A stretch of DNA of 64,000 nt, taken from the NCBI GenBank assembly GCA_034722015.1, contig JAYENI010000081.1:1-64000 (forward strand), read 5' to 3'. This DNA comes from JAJDOJ01 sp034722015. Its GTDB lineage: Bacteria; Pseudomonadota; Gammaproteobacteria; JAJDOJ01. Shown in pieces: positions 16,148 through 23,846 of this stretch; positions within the stretch are counted from its first letter, which is position 1, and every line of letters begins with the position of its first letter. The translations under genes were made by a program, and so were the position numbers. A model generated the notes under the pieces. It saw only the letters and a program-made list of their open reading frames with translations. It had not been told where the DNA came from and searched no databases.

Positions 16148-17770
16148 TCAGTGTCGGCCACCATCCATGACATCGAGTATTGCTAGGGCGGATTTGGCGG
16201 CCTTCTCTATCTCCAGGGTGTCCTCCAGCCGTTTACCGTGGGGGTGGCTCTTCTCCAGCCGTTGCGCGTGCCTGGAGATACCGTGGAGCAGTTTGCTTAA
16301 CTTTTTCTGCAACTCATCGGCCTGCGCCTGTCTGTCGCGCTGCGAATGTTCCAGTTCTTCCCAGGCCTCCGCTGCACGCATGGAGGATTTCCACCATTCC
16401 ACGAGACGGGCCTTGTGATCCGCCATGATGTTGACCGACTGGGCCATGGCATTCACCTCATCGCGCCCCCCCGGGAGGGTGGGTATACGCTCTATGGGTT
16501 CTTCGAAAGCCAGTTGGTCCAGAAATCCGGCGATGCGCCATAAGGGGCGTGTGATGCTTAGTGTGATAATCACCGCCGATAGTATGCCCATCAGGGTTGC
16601 CAGACCTGCCAACCACAGCATGAACCGGACATTTGTCGTGGAGGCGTTACGAATGCGTTCGATGCTCTCCTGCATCGCCTGCTCGGCGTACAGGCCGTTT
16701 TTCTGCACCAGTCGGGTTACTTCAGCAACCGTGTCGCGCATCTCGCCTTGCAGTCGGTCGATTTCCCTGTTCTGGTCGACCAGGGCGAGAAAGTCACGGC
16801 GGTAGTCGCTGAGCAGGCCTTCGAACGCATCCTTGTCCACTTCGGAAACGTCACAAATGTCGAGCTGATTTTGAATCCGTACCAGTTCCTGCAGTGCCAT
16901 GCCGACGTACTGCTGGTCACCGCGCAGCAGGTAGTCCTTCTCCCTTCTCCGCAGCTGCAGGACGTTGTTACCCAGGTGCGGGATGTAGTGGCTGGAGATC
17001 GAGGCCTCGATACGATCGGCGGCCTCGCTGAAGGGACCCGTGCCCCCCTGGACCTCATCCTGGACCAGGACCGCTTCCGAATAGGCGAGGAAGGCCTCCC
17101 GGTAGACCCCCGACTCCCACAACAGCGCCTGTTTCATTTCCGGTTCCAGGCCAGACGCATTAACCTGCGCCTCGAATGCACCGATCTGTCGCAATACCTC
17201 GTCGCGGTACAGTGCTTCCCGCCTGAGCCCCAGGTCCTTTTCCGCCTGCCGGATCTGCAGCAGTTTCAGGTACAGGTTACCGACCTTGAAGTGCTCGGCC
17301 CTGTCCTCCAGCACGTGCGCGGTGTCGCGGAATGCGCCCTGGAGACCGGAATTGTGGTCCAGCCCCTTGGTGCGCCAGGCCTCGGCGATCGCATCAAAAA
17401 GTTGCCGGTAGGTGCGCACCAGTTCGGAGATTCGTGCCGCGACCTCCGCGCCCTCGGTGTCAACTTGTGCCAGGGCCTCCGTCTCCGTCATAACGCCATG
17501 GAGAGATTCGGTCACCGCTGACGCAGTTTCCTCGTTTCGGTACAGGAGAAACTCCTTCTCGGCGCGGCGCGCCTCGAGCATCTGTTTCTCGATACGCAGG
17601 GCATGGCCCCATTTTTCCGCGAACACCGCCTCCAACCTCTCGTAGTCGGAGAGGGTGTGTTGCAGGGTCTGGTGGTATTGCCAGATAACGGCGAGAAACA
17701 GAAGGCCCACGAGGCCGAAACTGAGACCGATCTTTTCGCCGATGCGAAATTGCGAATAAAAATGTTTCAT
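16148..17770 (-). CDS. Membrane sensor with HBM and HAMP domains but no output domain
   Basis: One helix (residues ~15-30) anchors a ~350-residue periplasmic domain, a second helix (LWLAGLATLMGILSAVIITL) returns to the cytosol, a HAMP linker follows (ITRPLWRIAGF), and a coiled coil ends the protein. The periplasmic part repeats the helical-bimodular signature: ARRAEKEFLLYR, IRQAEKDLGLR and LRRREKDYLLRGDQQYV. HBM domains bind organic acids in chemoreceptors. Here neither a methyl-accepting hairpin nor a kinase or cyclase domain is present, so signalling must pass to a partner. The stop is 81 bp before SulP, and the start lies 17 bp after the phosphoesterase gene. Confidence 0.85.
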   Translation of the reverse strand: MKHFYSQFRIGEKIGLSFGLVGLLFLAVIWQYHQTLQHTLSDYERLEAVFAEKWGHALRIEKQMLEARRAEKEFLLYRNEETASAVTESLHGVMTETEALAQVDTEGAEVAARISELVRTYRQLFDAIAEAWRTKGLDHNSGLQGAFRDTAHVLEDRAEHFKVGNLYLKLLQIRQAEKDLGLRREALYRDEVLRQIGAFEAQVNASGLEPEMKQALLWESGVYREAFLAYSEAVLVQDEVQGGTGPFSEAADRIEASISSHYIPHLGNNVLQLRRREKDYLLRGDQQYVGMALQELVRIQNQLDICDVSEVDKDAFEGLLSDYRRDFLALVDQNREIDRLQGEMRDTVAEVTRLVQKNGLYAEQAMQESIERIRNASTTNVRFMLWLAGLATLMGILSAVIITLSITRPLWRIAGFLDQLAFEEPIERIPTLPGGRDEVNAMAQSVNIMADHKARLVEWWKSSMRAAEAWEELEHSQRDRQAQADELQKKLSKLLHGISRHAQRLEKSHPHGKRLEDTLEIEKAAKSALAILDVMDGGRH

Positions 17771-17787
17771 GGCCCGGGTCCGGTTCG

Positions 17788-19227
17788 CTATTGATTTCCG
17801 TTTCCATTGACAAAAGACAAGAGATTCTCCTGTCGGTAGCTTAGCGGGATCATCCGCCCCCGTACCCGGGTAAATACTCCGATCCAGGGTACGTTCGCAC
17901 TAAAGACAATGTGGTGATTTTTTATGCCGCCAGCTTCGAGCCACCATGGGTGTTCCCGGTCCAGCGGGGAATGGCTGACGAAAAACGGTGTGCTCTCCGC
18001 GATACCCAGACCATCGCGAAAGTGTTTCACGTCGCCCCGTGTGTAGCCGGCCGGCAGGTTCCGCCGGCGGATCCGGTTGTGAGTCAGCTCCCTCACCAGG
18101 CCGGGGTGCCGGTAGATGTTGATCAGCATGTCCAGAGTGAAACGCGTCTTTACCGGTGCGGCGTGGCAGGCCACGAAGTCCTCGGTCAGGACGAGATAGG
18201 GTAGCCGCTGGTAGAAGCGGCGCATCTCCGCCAGATAGGCTTCCCCCCGGCGGCCGCGCAAGGTGGACTCCCACATCAGGCACTGGGCCACGCCGAACTT
18301 GAACACACTGTCGGAAAAGCTGTCGTGGTTGCCCCGGACGTAGAACAGCCGCTGGGGGAAGCGCTGCTTCAGGCGCAGTATCAGGTCCATCATCAGCAGC
18401 GAGTCCTCCATTTCGTCCAGTTGGCCATCCATTTCCGAATGCACGGCATCGCCCAGTATGATCAGGGCGGCATCACCGTTCTCAAGCGCTTCGAGAAACC
18501 CGTTGTGACTGAGCAGGGTCAGGAGATTGTCCACCTGGGCGTGCAGATCGCCGACGATCACGGGGGTCAGCTCCCCGGGCAGGCGCAGCACGCCCCCCGG
18601 CGTGCCCCGGTCATCCAGCTGGCGATAGACCTCCGTTTCCAGGATCGCGTTCACCGCGCGCAAGCTGTCGAGCGCCTCTTCTGCGGCCAGCGGTTGAACA
18701 GGTCCACCAAAGAATTTGCGGATCCTGTGCAGCTTTTCGAGTCGCCAGCCTTTGACTTTCTCGATGGTATCCGCCCGGGACACGGGACTGAGTTCGATCT
18801 CGGCATCGGACACCAGTGCCTTGAAGACCAGGGCGTCACCGTCGTGGGTGATGCTAAGCCTGCGCAGGTCCATGGTCTCGCGGTAGTTGAAGATGGCCGT
18901 TTGCAGTCTGTCGTGTTTTCCGATGACGATGGAGTCTCCGGGCTTTTCCAGGCGTAAAAAGCCGTTGATCCCCTTAAGGCACTGGTCAGGGGTGGTCAGC
19001 AGAAAAGACGTTTGCTCTTCTATCGGAGGTCCTTGCAGGGGCAGTTCCGGGCAAACCAGCAGCTCGGTTCCGGCCCGCAGCAGGTTCACCCGAATGGGGG
19101 CGCGGTGGTGGATCACACGAACCCGGCCCCTGCCCAGATGGTAGGGCTCGCGCAAACTGATCGCGGTCTGCCCTTCGGTGGGGGCGAACCGTGATTTCAG
19201 TCGTCCGAATATGCCCTTCTCTGTCAT
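17788..19227 (-). CDS. Metallophosphoesterase with N-terminal FHA-like region
   Basis: Residues ~230-479 form a calcineurin-like phosphoesterase: VIVGDLHAQ, IILGDAVHSE, YVRGNHDS, FVACHAAP and FVSHSPLD give the metal-binding Asp, His and Asn residues in the usual order. GDAVH replaces the common GDYVDRG. The N-terminal part has two beta-rich stretches; IVIGKHDRLQ...RRLSITHDGD resembles an FHA phosphopeptide-binding core, but this is tentative. The frame is open to 19347, overlapping the upstream gene. MTEKGIFGRL at 19227 is preferred because it leaves a 20-bp gap. It lies between a P-loop protein and the HBM sensor, which suggests a phosphorylation/dephosphorylation role. Confidence 0.85.
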   Translation of the reverse strand: MTEKGIFGRLKSRFAPTEGQTAISLREPYHLGRGRVRVIHHRAPIRVNLLRAGTELLVCPELPLQGPPIEEQTSFLLTTPDQCLKGINGFLRLEKPGDSIVIGKHDRLQTAIFNYRETMDLRRLSITHDGDALVFKALVSDAEIELSPVSRADTIEKVKGWRLEKLHRIRKFFGGPVQPLAAEEALDSLRAVNAILETEVYRQLDDRGTPGGVLRLPGELTPVIVGDLHAQVDNLLTLLSHNGFLEALENGDAALIILGDAVHSEMDGQLDEMEDSLLMMDLILRLKQRFPQRLFYVRGNHDSFSDSVFKFGVAQCLMWESTLRGRRGEAYLAEMRRFYQRLPYLVLTEDFVACHAAPVKTRFTLDMLINIYRHPGLVRELTHNRIRRRNLPAGYTRGDVKHFRDGLGIAESTPFFVSHSPLDREHPWWLEAGGIKNHHIVFSANVPWIGVFTRVRGRMIPLSYRQENLLSFVNGNGNQ

Positions 19228-19247
19228 TTCAACCGGGTTGGAGACAT

Positions 19248-19856
19248 TCAGCCGCGGGATCCCTGGAAGCGCGTCAGCCCGCCGTCCAGTCCCTCTCTTA
19301 TATACAAGAGTATTCCATGGTGATGCAGATAACTGGCCGCGTTCCAAAGTGTATCCAGCTGCCTTTCAATCAATTCCCGATCGAAATGCTCGTCGACGCG
19401 ATGGGTTTTTCTGCGTGCCCGCAGCCGGCGCTGTTCGCACAACGGTTTGGCCGGGGGCAGTATGAACTCGAAGACATATTTCCGGCGCCAGTCCCTGGAC
19501 AGGACATGATGTTTTGGGGGAGGTATGGAAATTCGGGCGATATCCAGTTGCGGCGTTTCCTGGGCCTGTTCCCATTCCCTGTCGAACACCGCCAGGGACT
19601 CCGGGTAATCAACGAAGGGAAATCCCAGGTGCACTTCCCGTGGACGCAGCGCCAGCATGCGTGAGGCCCACCAGCGTTTCAGGGCGAAATCCACGTAGCC
19701 CTCTTCCGGCCAACCGCCGATTTGCCGGACCAGCGTGGACTTGCCGGATCCTGGCGGACCGGTGATGAGGAGTTGATGGATCTTCACGTCGGCGGGAAAG
19801 GCCATCCCCCGGAAGGTCTGCAGATTGGTGATCGTTTCGGTCTCGAAAGAACTCAT
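19248..19856 (-). CDS. P-loop NTPase/kinase-like protein, unrecognised family (paralogue 1)
   Basis: The 202-residue protein has a Walker A motif (ITGPPGSGKST) near residue 30, then IGGWP, a basic/aromatic KRWWA, RPREVHLGFPF and a strongly conserved WRRKYVFEFILPP block. The same ordered blocks occur in the divergent gene at 20095-20820, so the two are paralogues. Size and Walker A position fit a small-molecule or protein kinase of the AAA_33/zeta-like type, but the family is not identified. MSSFETETI (19856) is the preferred start. It is first in a minus-strand run leading to the phosphoesterase, the HBM sensor and SulP. Confidence 0.75.
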   Translation of the reverse strand: MSSFETETITNLQTFRGMAFPADVKIHQLLITGPPGSGKSTLVRQIGGWPEEGYVDFALKRWWASRMLALRPREVHLGFPFVDYPESLAVFDREWEQAQETPQLDIARISIPPPKHHVLSRDWRRKYVFEFILPPAKPLCEQRRLRARRKTHRVDEHFDRELIERQLDTLWNAASYLHHHGILLYIREGLDGGLTRFQGSRG

Positions 19857-20094
19857 CGATTCAATCCATGCGCACCCTAGGACTGCCACGGTCATCAAAG
19901 CGTAACATTTAAACGGTACGTTGATCTGCGGGGGTTTCTGCCTGCAGATTGAATAAACAAACGATGCAGCCGGGAAGTTCTGAACCGTACCGACAACAGG
20001 GTGTGTTCCTGCTATGCTGCTTATTGATTACAGGATAGGGGCTCCTCCTCGATCCGCACTCCTTCTAGACCCCCCTGCCGGGAACGGGCGGACG

Positions 20095-20820
20095 ATGAAA
20101 CTGACTGACTGTCACGGTATTTCCTATCCGGCCAAGATGAAATTTGGAAGCTGGATCGTGGCGGGCCCGCCAGGATCCGGAAAGTCCTGGCTCATCGACC
20201 GGATCGGCGGCTACCCCGGAGAGGTCGGCATCGACATCTCCCAGGACAAATGGTGGACCGTTGAACCGCTGACCCACAGGCCCCGGGAGCTCCATTTCGC
20301 TTTCCCGTTCAAAGGACTCAAAGACGCCCTGTCGGTGTATGACGAACCCTGGCGGGGGCGCAGCGAGTTTCCCGAGCTGGATTTCGATCGCATACGCATT
20401 CCGAAGAAGAAGAAGTTTGTCCTGGCCCCCAACTGGCGCGCCCGTTTCGTATTCGATTTTATCCTTCCCCCCCCGACCTGGCTTTTCGAGAATCGGAAGA
20501 GGCGCCTGTCTTCGGGTGACGTTCGCCTGGTCGACATGGGATTGACGCAGGAGTGGATCGCCTGGCAGGTGCATATCCATTGGCAGGTCGCCTGGTTCTT
20601 CCACCAGTCTGGCCTGCAGGTGATGCTGCGGCCTTTCAATACCGCGCGCCCCTACTCCTTTCCGGTGCTCAGGAAGGTCTTGAAAAAGAAGGCCCAGGCC
20701 GCTGAGAAAGCAGTCAATCCCGAGATGGACTGGTCCAAGGTGAAGTTCGTCAAGCTGTGGTTCGATGAGGCCTCACCCGACAAGTGGAAATTTCAGCCGC
20801 TGTCGGAAAAAGCGGCCTAA
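20095..20820 (+). CDS. P-loop NTPase/kinase-like protein, unrecognised family (paralogue 2)
   Basis: Divergent paralogue of the preceding gene, 241 residues. Walker A is VAGPPGSGKSW, followed by IGGYP, DKWWT, RPRELHFAFPF, DFDRIRIP and WRARFVFDFILPPP. A ~45-residue basic tail (KVLKKKAQAAEKAV) is unique to this copy. MKLTDCHGISYP at 20095 aligns with the start of paralogue 1; a longer frame from 20014 adds only unrelated residues. The TAA stop is immediately followed by MITE copy B. The shared ~240-bp gap between the paralogues suggests divergent co-regulation. Confidence 0.75.
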   Translation: MKLTDCHGISYPAKMKFGSWIVAGPPGSGKSWLIDRIGGYPGEVGIDISQDKWWTVEPLTHRPRELHFAFPFKGLKDALSVYDEPWRGRSEFPELDFDRIRIPKKKKFVLAPNWRARFVFDFILPPPTWLFENRKRRLSSGDVRLVDMGLTQEWIAWQVHIHWQVAWFFHQSGLQVMLRPFNTARPYSFPVLRKVLKKKAQAAEKAVNPEMDWSKVKFVKLWFDEASPDKWKFQPLSEKAA

Positions 20821-20977
20821 GGCGATTTCTGGAAAATAACATACCAGCCTGCTTGTTTGTTCGTCCGTCTTCGGCGTTGCGCCAACGGTTGCATAGTTCG
20901 ACTATGCGCCCGTTTCCGCGCCTTGAAGACGAACGAAAATCCTGCGCATTCTGGTATGTAATTTCCCGGCAATCGCC
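20821..20977 (+). mobile_element. MITE copy B (157 bp)
   Basis: Ends ggcgatttctgg and cggcaatcgcc; flanks TAA and TGA. The TAA is the stop codon of the upstream P-loop gene. It belongs to the second sequence subgroup with copy E: inner stem GCATAGT-tcg-ACTATGC. It lies between two convergent genes (P-loop protein and PiT). Confidence 0.88.
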
Positions 20978-20986
20978 TGAGCGCTG

Positions 20987-22258
20987 TTAACCGCCGCCGA
21001 AGATACCCTTCAGGGTAAAGAAAAACAGCATCGCGAGCACGGCCCCGGCCGGGACCGTGATGATCCAGGAGATGACGATATCCCGGATCACGCGCAGGTC
21101 CAGGGCGCCGAGGCCCCGGGTCATGCCGACCCCCATCACCGCGCCCACGGCGATATGGGTGGTGGATACCGGCAGACCGGTCTTGGAGGCGAGCACCACG
21201 GTGGTGGCGGCCGCCAGGGTCGCGCAATAGCCGCGGGAGGGGGTGAGCTGTGTAATGCGCGTGCCGATGGTGCGCATCACACGATAACCCAGGGTGGCCA
21301 GGCCGAGCACGATGCCGACGCCGCCCAGCATCAGGACCCACAGCGGCATCTCCGCCTGCTGTGACACTTCACCGCCGCTTTGCACCAGGGCGATGACCGC
21401 CGCCAGGGGACCGATTCCGTTTGCCACGTCGTTGGAGCCGTGCGCGAAGGCCATGGCGCAGGCGGTAAATACCATCATCGGGACGAAGATCTTCTCCACC
21501 ATGGCGAACTGGACGTCGCGGTCGGCGCTCTCCTCCACCGATACCTTGTCGATCATCATCTTTCCGATGAAAGCGATGATGACGCCCAGGATCGTGGCTG
21601 CAATGATGCTCTCAATCGGAGAAAGATCCAGGTTCAGGTGCTTGAGGCCCTTGAACATGGTCACCAGGCAAACGATCCAGCCCACGAGGAACACATAGAA
21701 GGGTCCCCATTTGCGCGCCTGCCGTACGGGATCGTCGGTACGCATGATCAGACGTTGCACGCTGATCATCAGAATGTATCCGAAAAATCCGCCCAGCAGC
21801 GGGGAGACCACCCAGCTGACCACGATCTGGGTGATCTTCCCCCAGTTGACCGCGTCGACGGAAATGCCTACCAGGGCGAAGCCCACCAGGCCGCCGATGA
21901 TGCTGTGTGTGGTGGAAACCGGCCAGCCGTTCCAGGAGGCCAGCATGAGCCAGATCGCGGCGGCCAGCAGGGCCGCCAGCATGCCGTAGACCAGAATTTC
22001 CGGGGTGCCGGCAATCATCTGCGGATCGATGATCCCCTTGCGGATGGTTTTGGTGACGTTGCCGCCCGCGATGAACGCCCCGGCGAATTCGAAGATCGCC
22101 GCGATGATGATGGCCTGCTTGACCGTGATGCCGCCGGAACCCACCGAGGTGCCCATGGCATTGGCCACGTCGTTGGCCCCGATGCCCCAGGTCATGTACA
22201 GACCGAAGACGATGGCCAGGGTCAGAAAGACCGTGCTGTACTGAGCGATGATTTCCAT
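20987..22258 (-). CDS. pit: PiT family inorganic phosphate transporter
   Basis: Low-affinity metal-phosphate symporter of the inner membrane, 423 residues with about ten helices. The duplicated PiT signatures are visible: GANDVANAMGTSVGSG near residue 27 and GSNDVANGIGPLAAV in the second half, plus two VSTTHSIIG / VSTTHIAVG loops. Length is typical. It is preceded by a DUF47 (PhoU-like) gene 50 bp upstream on the same strand, the normal pit accessory arrangement. A second, different phosphate transporter (NptA type) lies beyond. Confidence 0.95.
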   Translation of the reverse strand: MEIIAQYSTVFLTLAIVFGLYMTWGIGANDVANAMGTSVGSGGITVKQAIIIAAIFEFAGAFIAGGNVTKTIRKGIIDPQMIAGTPEILVYGMLAALLAAAIWLMLASWNGWPVSTTHSIIGGLVGFALVGISVDAVNWGKITQIVVSWVVSPLLGGFFGYILMISVQRLIMRTDDPVRQARKWGPFYVFLVGWIVCLVTMFKGLKHLNLDLSPIESIIAATILGVIIAFIGKMMIDKVSVEESADRDVQFAMVEKIFVPMMVFTACAMAFAHGSNDVANGIGPLAAVIALVQSGGEVSQQAEMPLWVLMLGGVGIVLGLATLGYRVMRTIGTRITQLTPSRGYCATLAAATTVVLASKTGLPVSTTHIAVGAVMGVGMTRGLGALDLRVIRDIVISWIITVPAGAVLAMLFFFTLKGIFGGG

Positions 22259-22308
22259 GCCGGATTCCTCCGCGTTTGTCGTCTATCCCTGAAGGGGTTC
22301 GGTTGGTG

Positions 22309-22986
22309 TCAGCGCGCCACGAGCATGCGCATGCGGCTTCCCACCAGCTCGGCATGGTCAGCCAGCTCGCCCAGCCAGCGGGCGAGCTGGTAGGTGAAGA
22401 TGGTGGAGACCGGGTCGGTGTCCTTGTGGTGCTGGTAGAGGTTGTTGACCACCTCGATGCCCAGCATGTCGGCGCCGTCCTCGCTCCTGGATACCTCGTC
22501 GATCAATTCGTAGACGCGGTCCAGGTCCGGGCCCTTGAAGCCCGTCTCTACCAGGGCGTCGAGCATCTTTATCACGTCCAGGGCCTTGTGCACGGTCTCC
22601 TGCGACTTGTTGGCCAGGGTAATCAGCGGCTCTCGCAGTTCGCTCGAGACCTCCAGGTGGATCAGCAGCAGGCCGGCGATGTCCTGTGAGGTGTCCGCGA
22701 TCTCCTCCTGTTCCCGCAGCACGGCAATGACGTCGTGGCGGTGTACCGGTAGAAACTTGCTCTGGGACAGGCTGGAAGAGAGGCTGTCGAAGATTTCGTC
22801 GGCCTGGCTCTCCAGTTCGAACACCTTCTCCCGGGCGCCCTGCAGGGCCTCTTCGTCCTCGTCGAACAGGGCGAGCAGCATGACGGGGACTTGTTCAACG
22901 CACTTCGATGCCAGTTTCATGTGCTTCTTAAGCGGCGGAAACGGGGAACCGCCCAATAGTTTCTTGAAGCTGATGGTCGTGGTCAT
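22309..22986 (-). CDS. DUF47 / PhoU-like pit accessory protein
   Basis: The 225-residue all-helical protein (TIGR00153/DUF47 type) is thought to modulate PiT transporters. It has the paired EExADTSQDIAGLL and EDGADMLG helical, metal-binding-like segments of this family. The frame is open to 23094, but MTTTISFKKLLG at 22986 has a GAGGAGAGGA ribosome site directly upstream and matches the family start. It is the first gene of a two-gene operon with pit. Confidence 0.92.
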   Translation of the reverse strand: MTTTISFKKLLGGSPFPPLKKHMKLASKCVEQVPVMLLALFDEDEEALQGAREKVFELESQADEIFDSLSSSLSQSKFLPVHRHDVIAVLREQEEIADTSQDIAGLLLIHLEVSSELREPLITLANKSQETVHKALDVIKMLDALVETGFKGPDLDRVYELIDEVSRSEDGADMLGIEVVNNLYQHHKDTDPVSTIFTYQLARWLGELADHAELVGSRMRMLVAR

Positions 22987-23846
22987 GGTGTCGTTCCTCT
23001 CCTCGTTCGACGGGTTCACTCGTTCCGCCGGGCTTCGAGCGGGCTGGTCCGGCCGACCGATGCGATCAACATGGCGACCGTTGCGGATCTTCACGTAGGA
23101 CGTGCCGGCCCCAATAACCTGAGTGCATGGAAATTATCATGCTATCGCACACTAACCTAGTTTTATTGGGCGATTTGTGCAAGCTGCCGGGGCCTGGAGA
23201 ACAACGCCCGGAATGATCAAGAGCCTGCCCCATCGGTCTGTCGAGATTTTAGTCAGGTCGTCAACCGGGCCTGTGGCGCCGCGCGGTCGGCACACGGGCA
23301 ATGGCGAAACAGGCCATGAAAAAAAAGTTTTGCCGTCAATCACATCGGGAAGCAGACAGCTCGTCCGCCGGGAAGTCATAGTAGAGAAACGCATTGAGCA
23401 GCCACGCCATCCCGATGCTCGTCACAGCGACCGGCAGCTTCATTGCAAAGTTGCGGATACGGACGGGATGGGTCTCCCCGGCCTTCATCTGCCGTTCCAG
23501 ACAGATGCAGACGTTCAGGAAGGAACCGATGAGGACAGGGCTGTTCATGTCTGCCGTCATTTGCCTGTGATCGGGCATTTCCGGCGGCATTAAGGCCTCA
23601 GCCCGATGTCGTCCCTACGCGACCATTGCAGGGAGCAGGTCCCTGTCAGGGACCTCTCGACACCTCTGGCAATTGCGCGGGCCGGGGAAGGTTGCGGGAC
23701 GGTACGCCGTATACTGAATTGCTATTATGACATGAATGTGACAATTATATTAGGGCCTGCATCAGCTGCTGCGAATGCAAAATGGCGGGGCCCTGCGGGC
23801 GTGATCGGGGTGCCTGGCTAGCGAAGATTACCCGAGGGATGCCATT
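22987..23846. other. Divergent regulatory region between two phosphate transporters
   Basis: About 860 bp without a convincing gene. A minus-strand frame (23336-23548 from its inner ATG) would give a ~70-residue protein with one hydrophobic segment (MKLPVAVTSIGMAWLLNAF); I rate it possible but unproven. A PHO-box-like site lies at 23727-23744. Confidence 0.4.
23727..23744 (-). promoter_or_regulatory. Candidate PHO box
   Basis: Read on the minus strand the site is TTGTCAC-ATTC-ATGTCAT: two 7-bp direct repeats spaced by 4 bp, matching 12 of 14 positions of the PhoB consensus (CTGTCAT repeats). It lies ~100 bp before the Na/Pi transporter gene, so phosphate-starvation control is plausible. Confidence 0.5.

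Noticed and set aside
16148..17770. Annotation as a methyl-accepting chemotaxis protein
   Set aside because: The HBM and HAMP parts fit, but the cytosolic methyl-accepting hairpin signature is missing.
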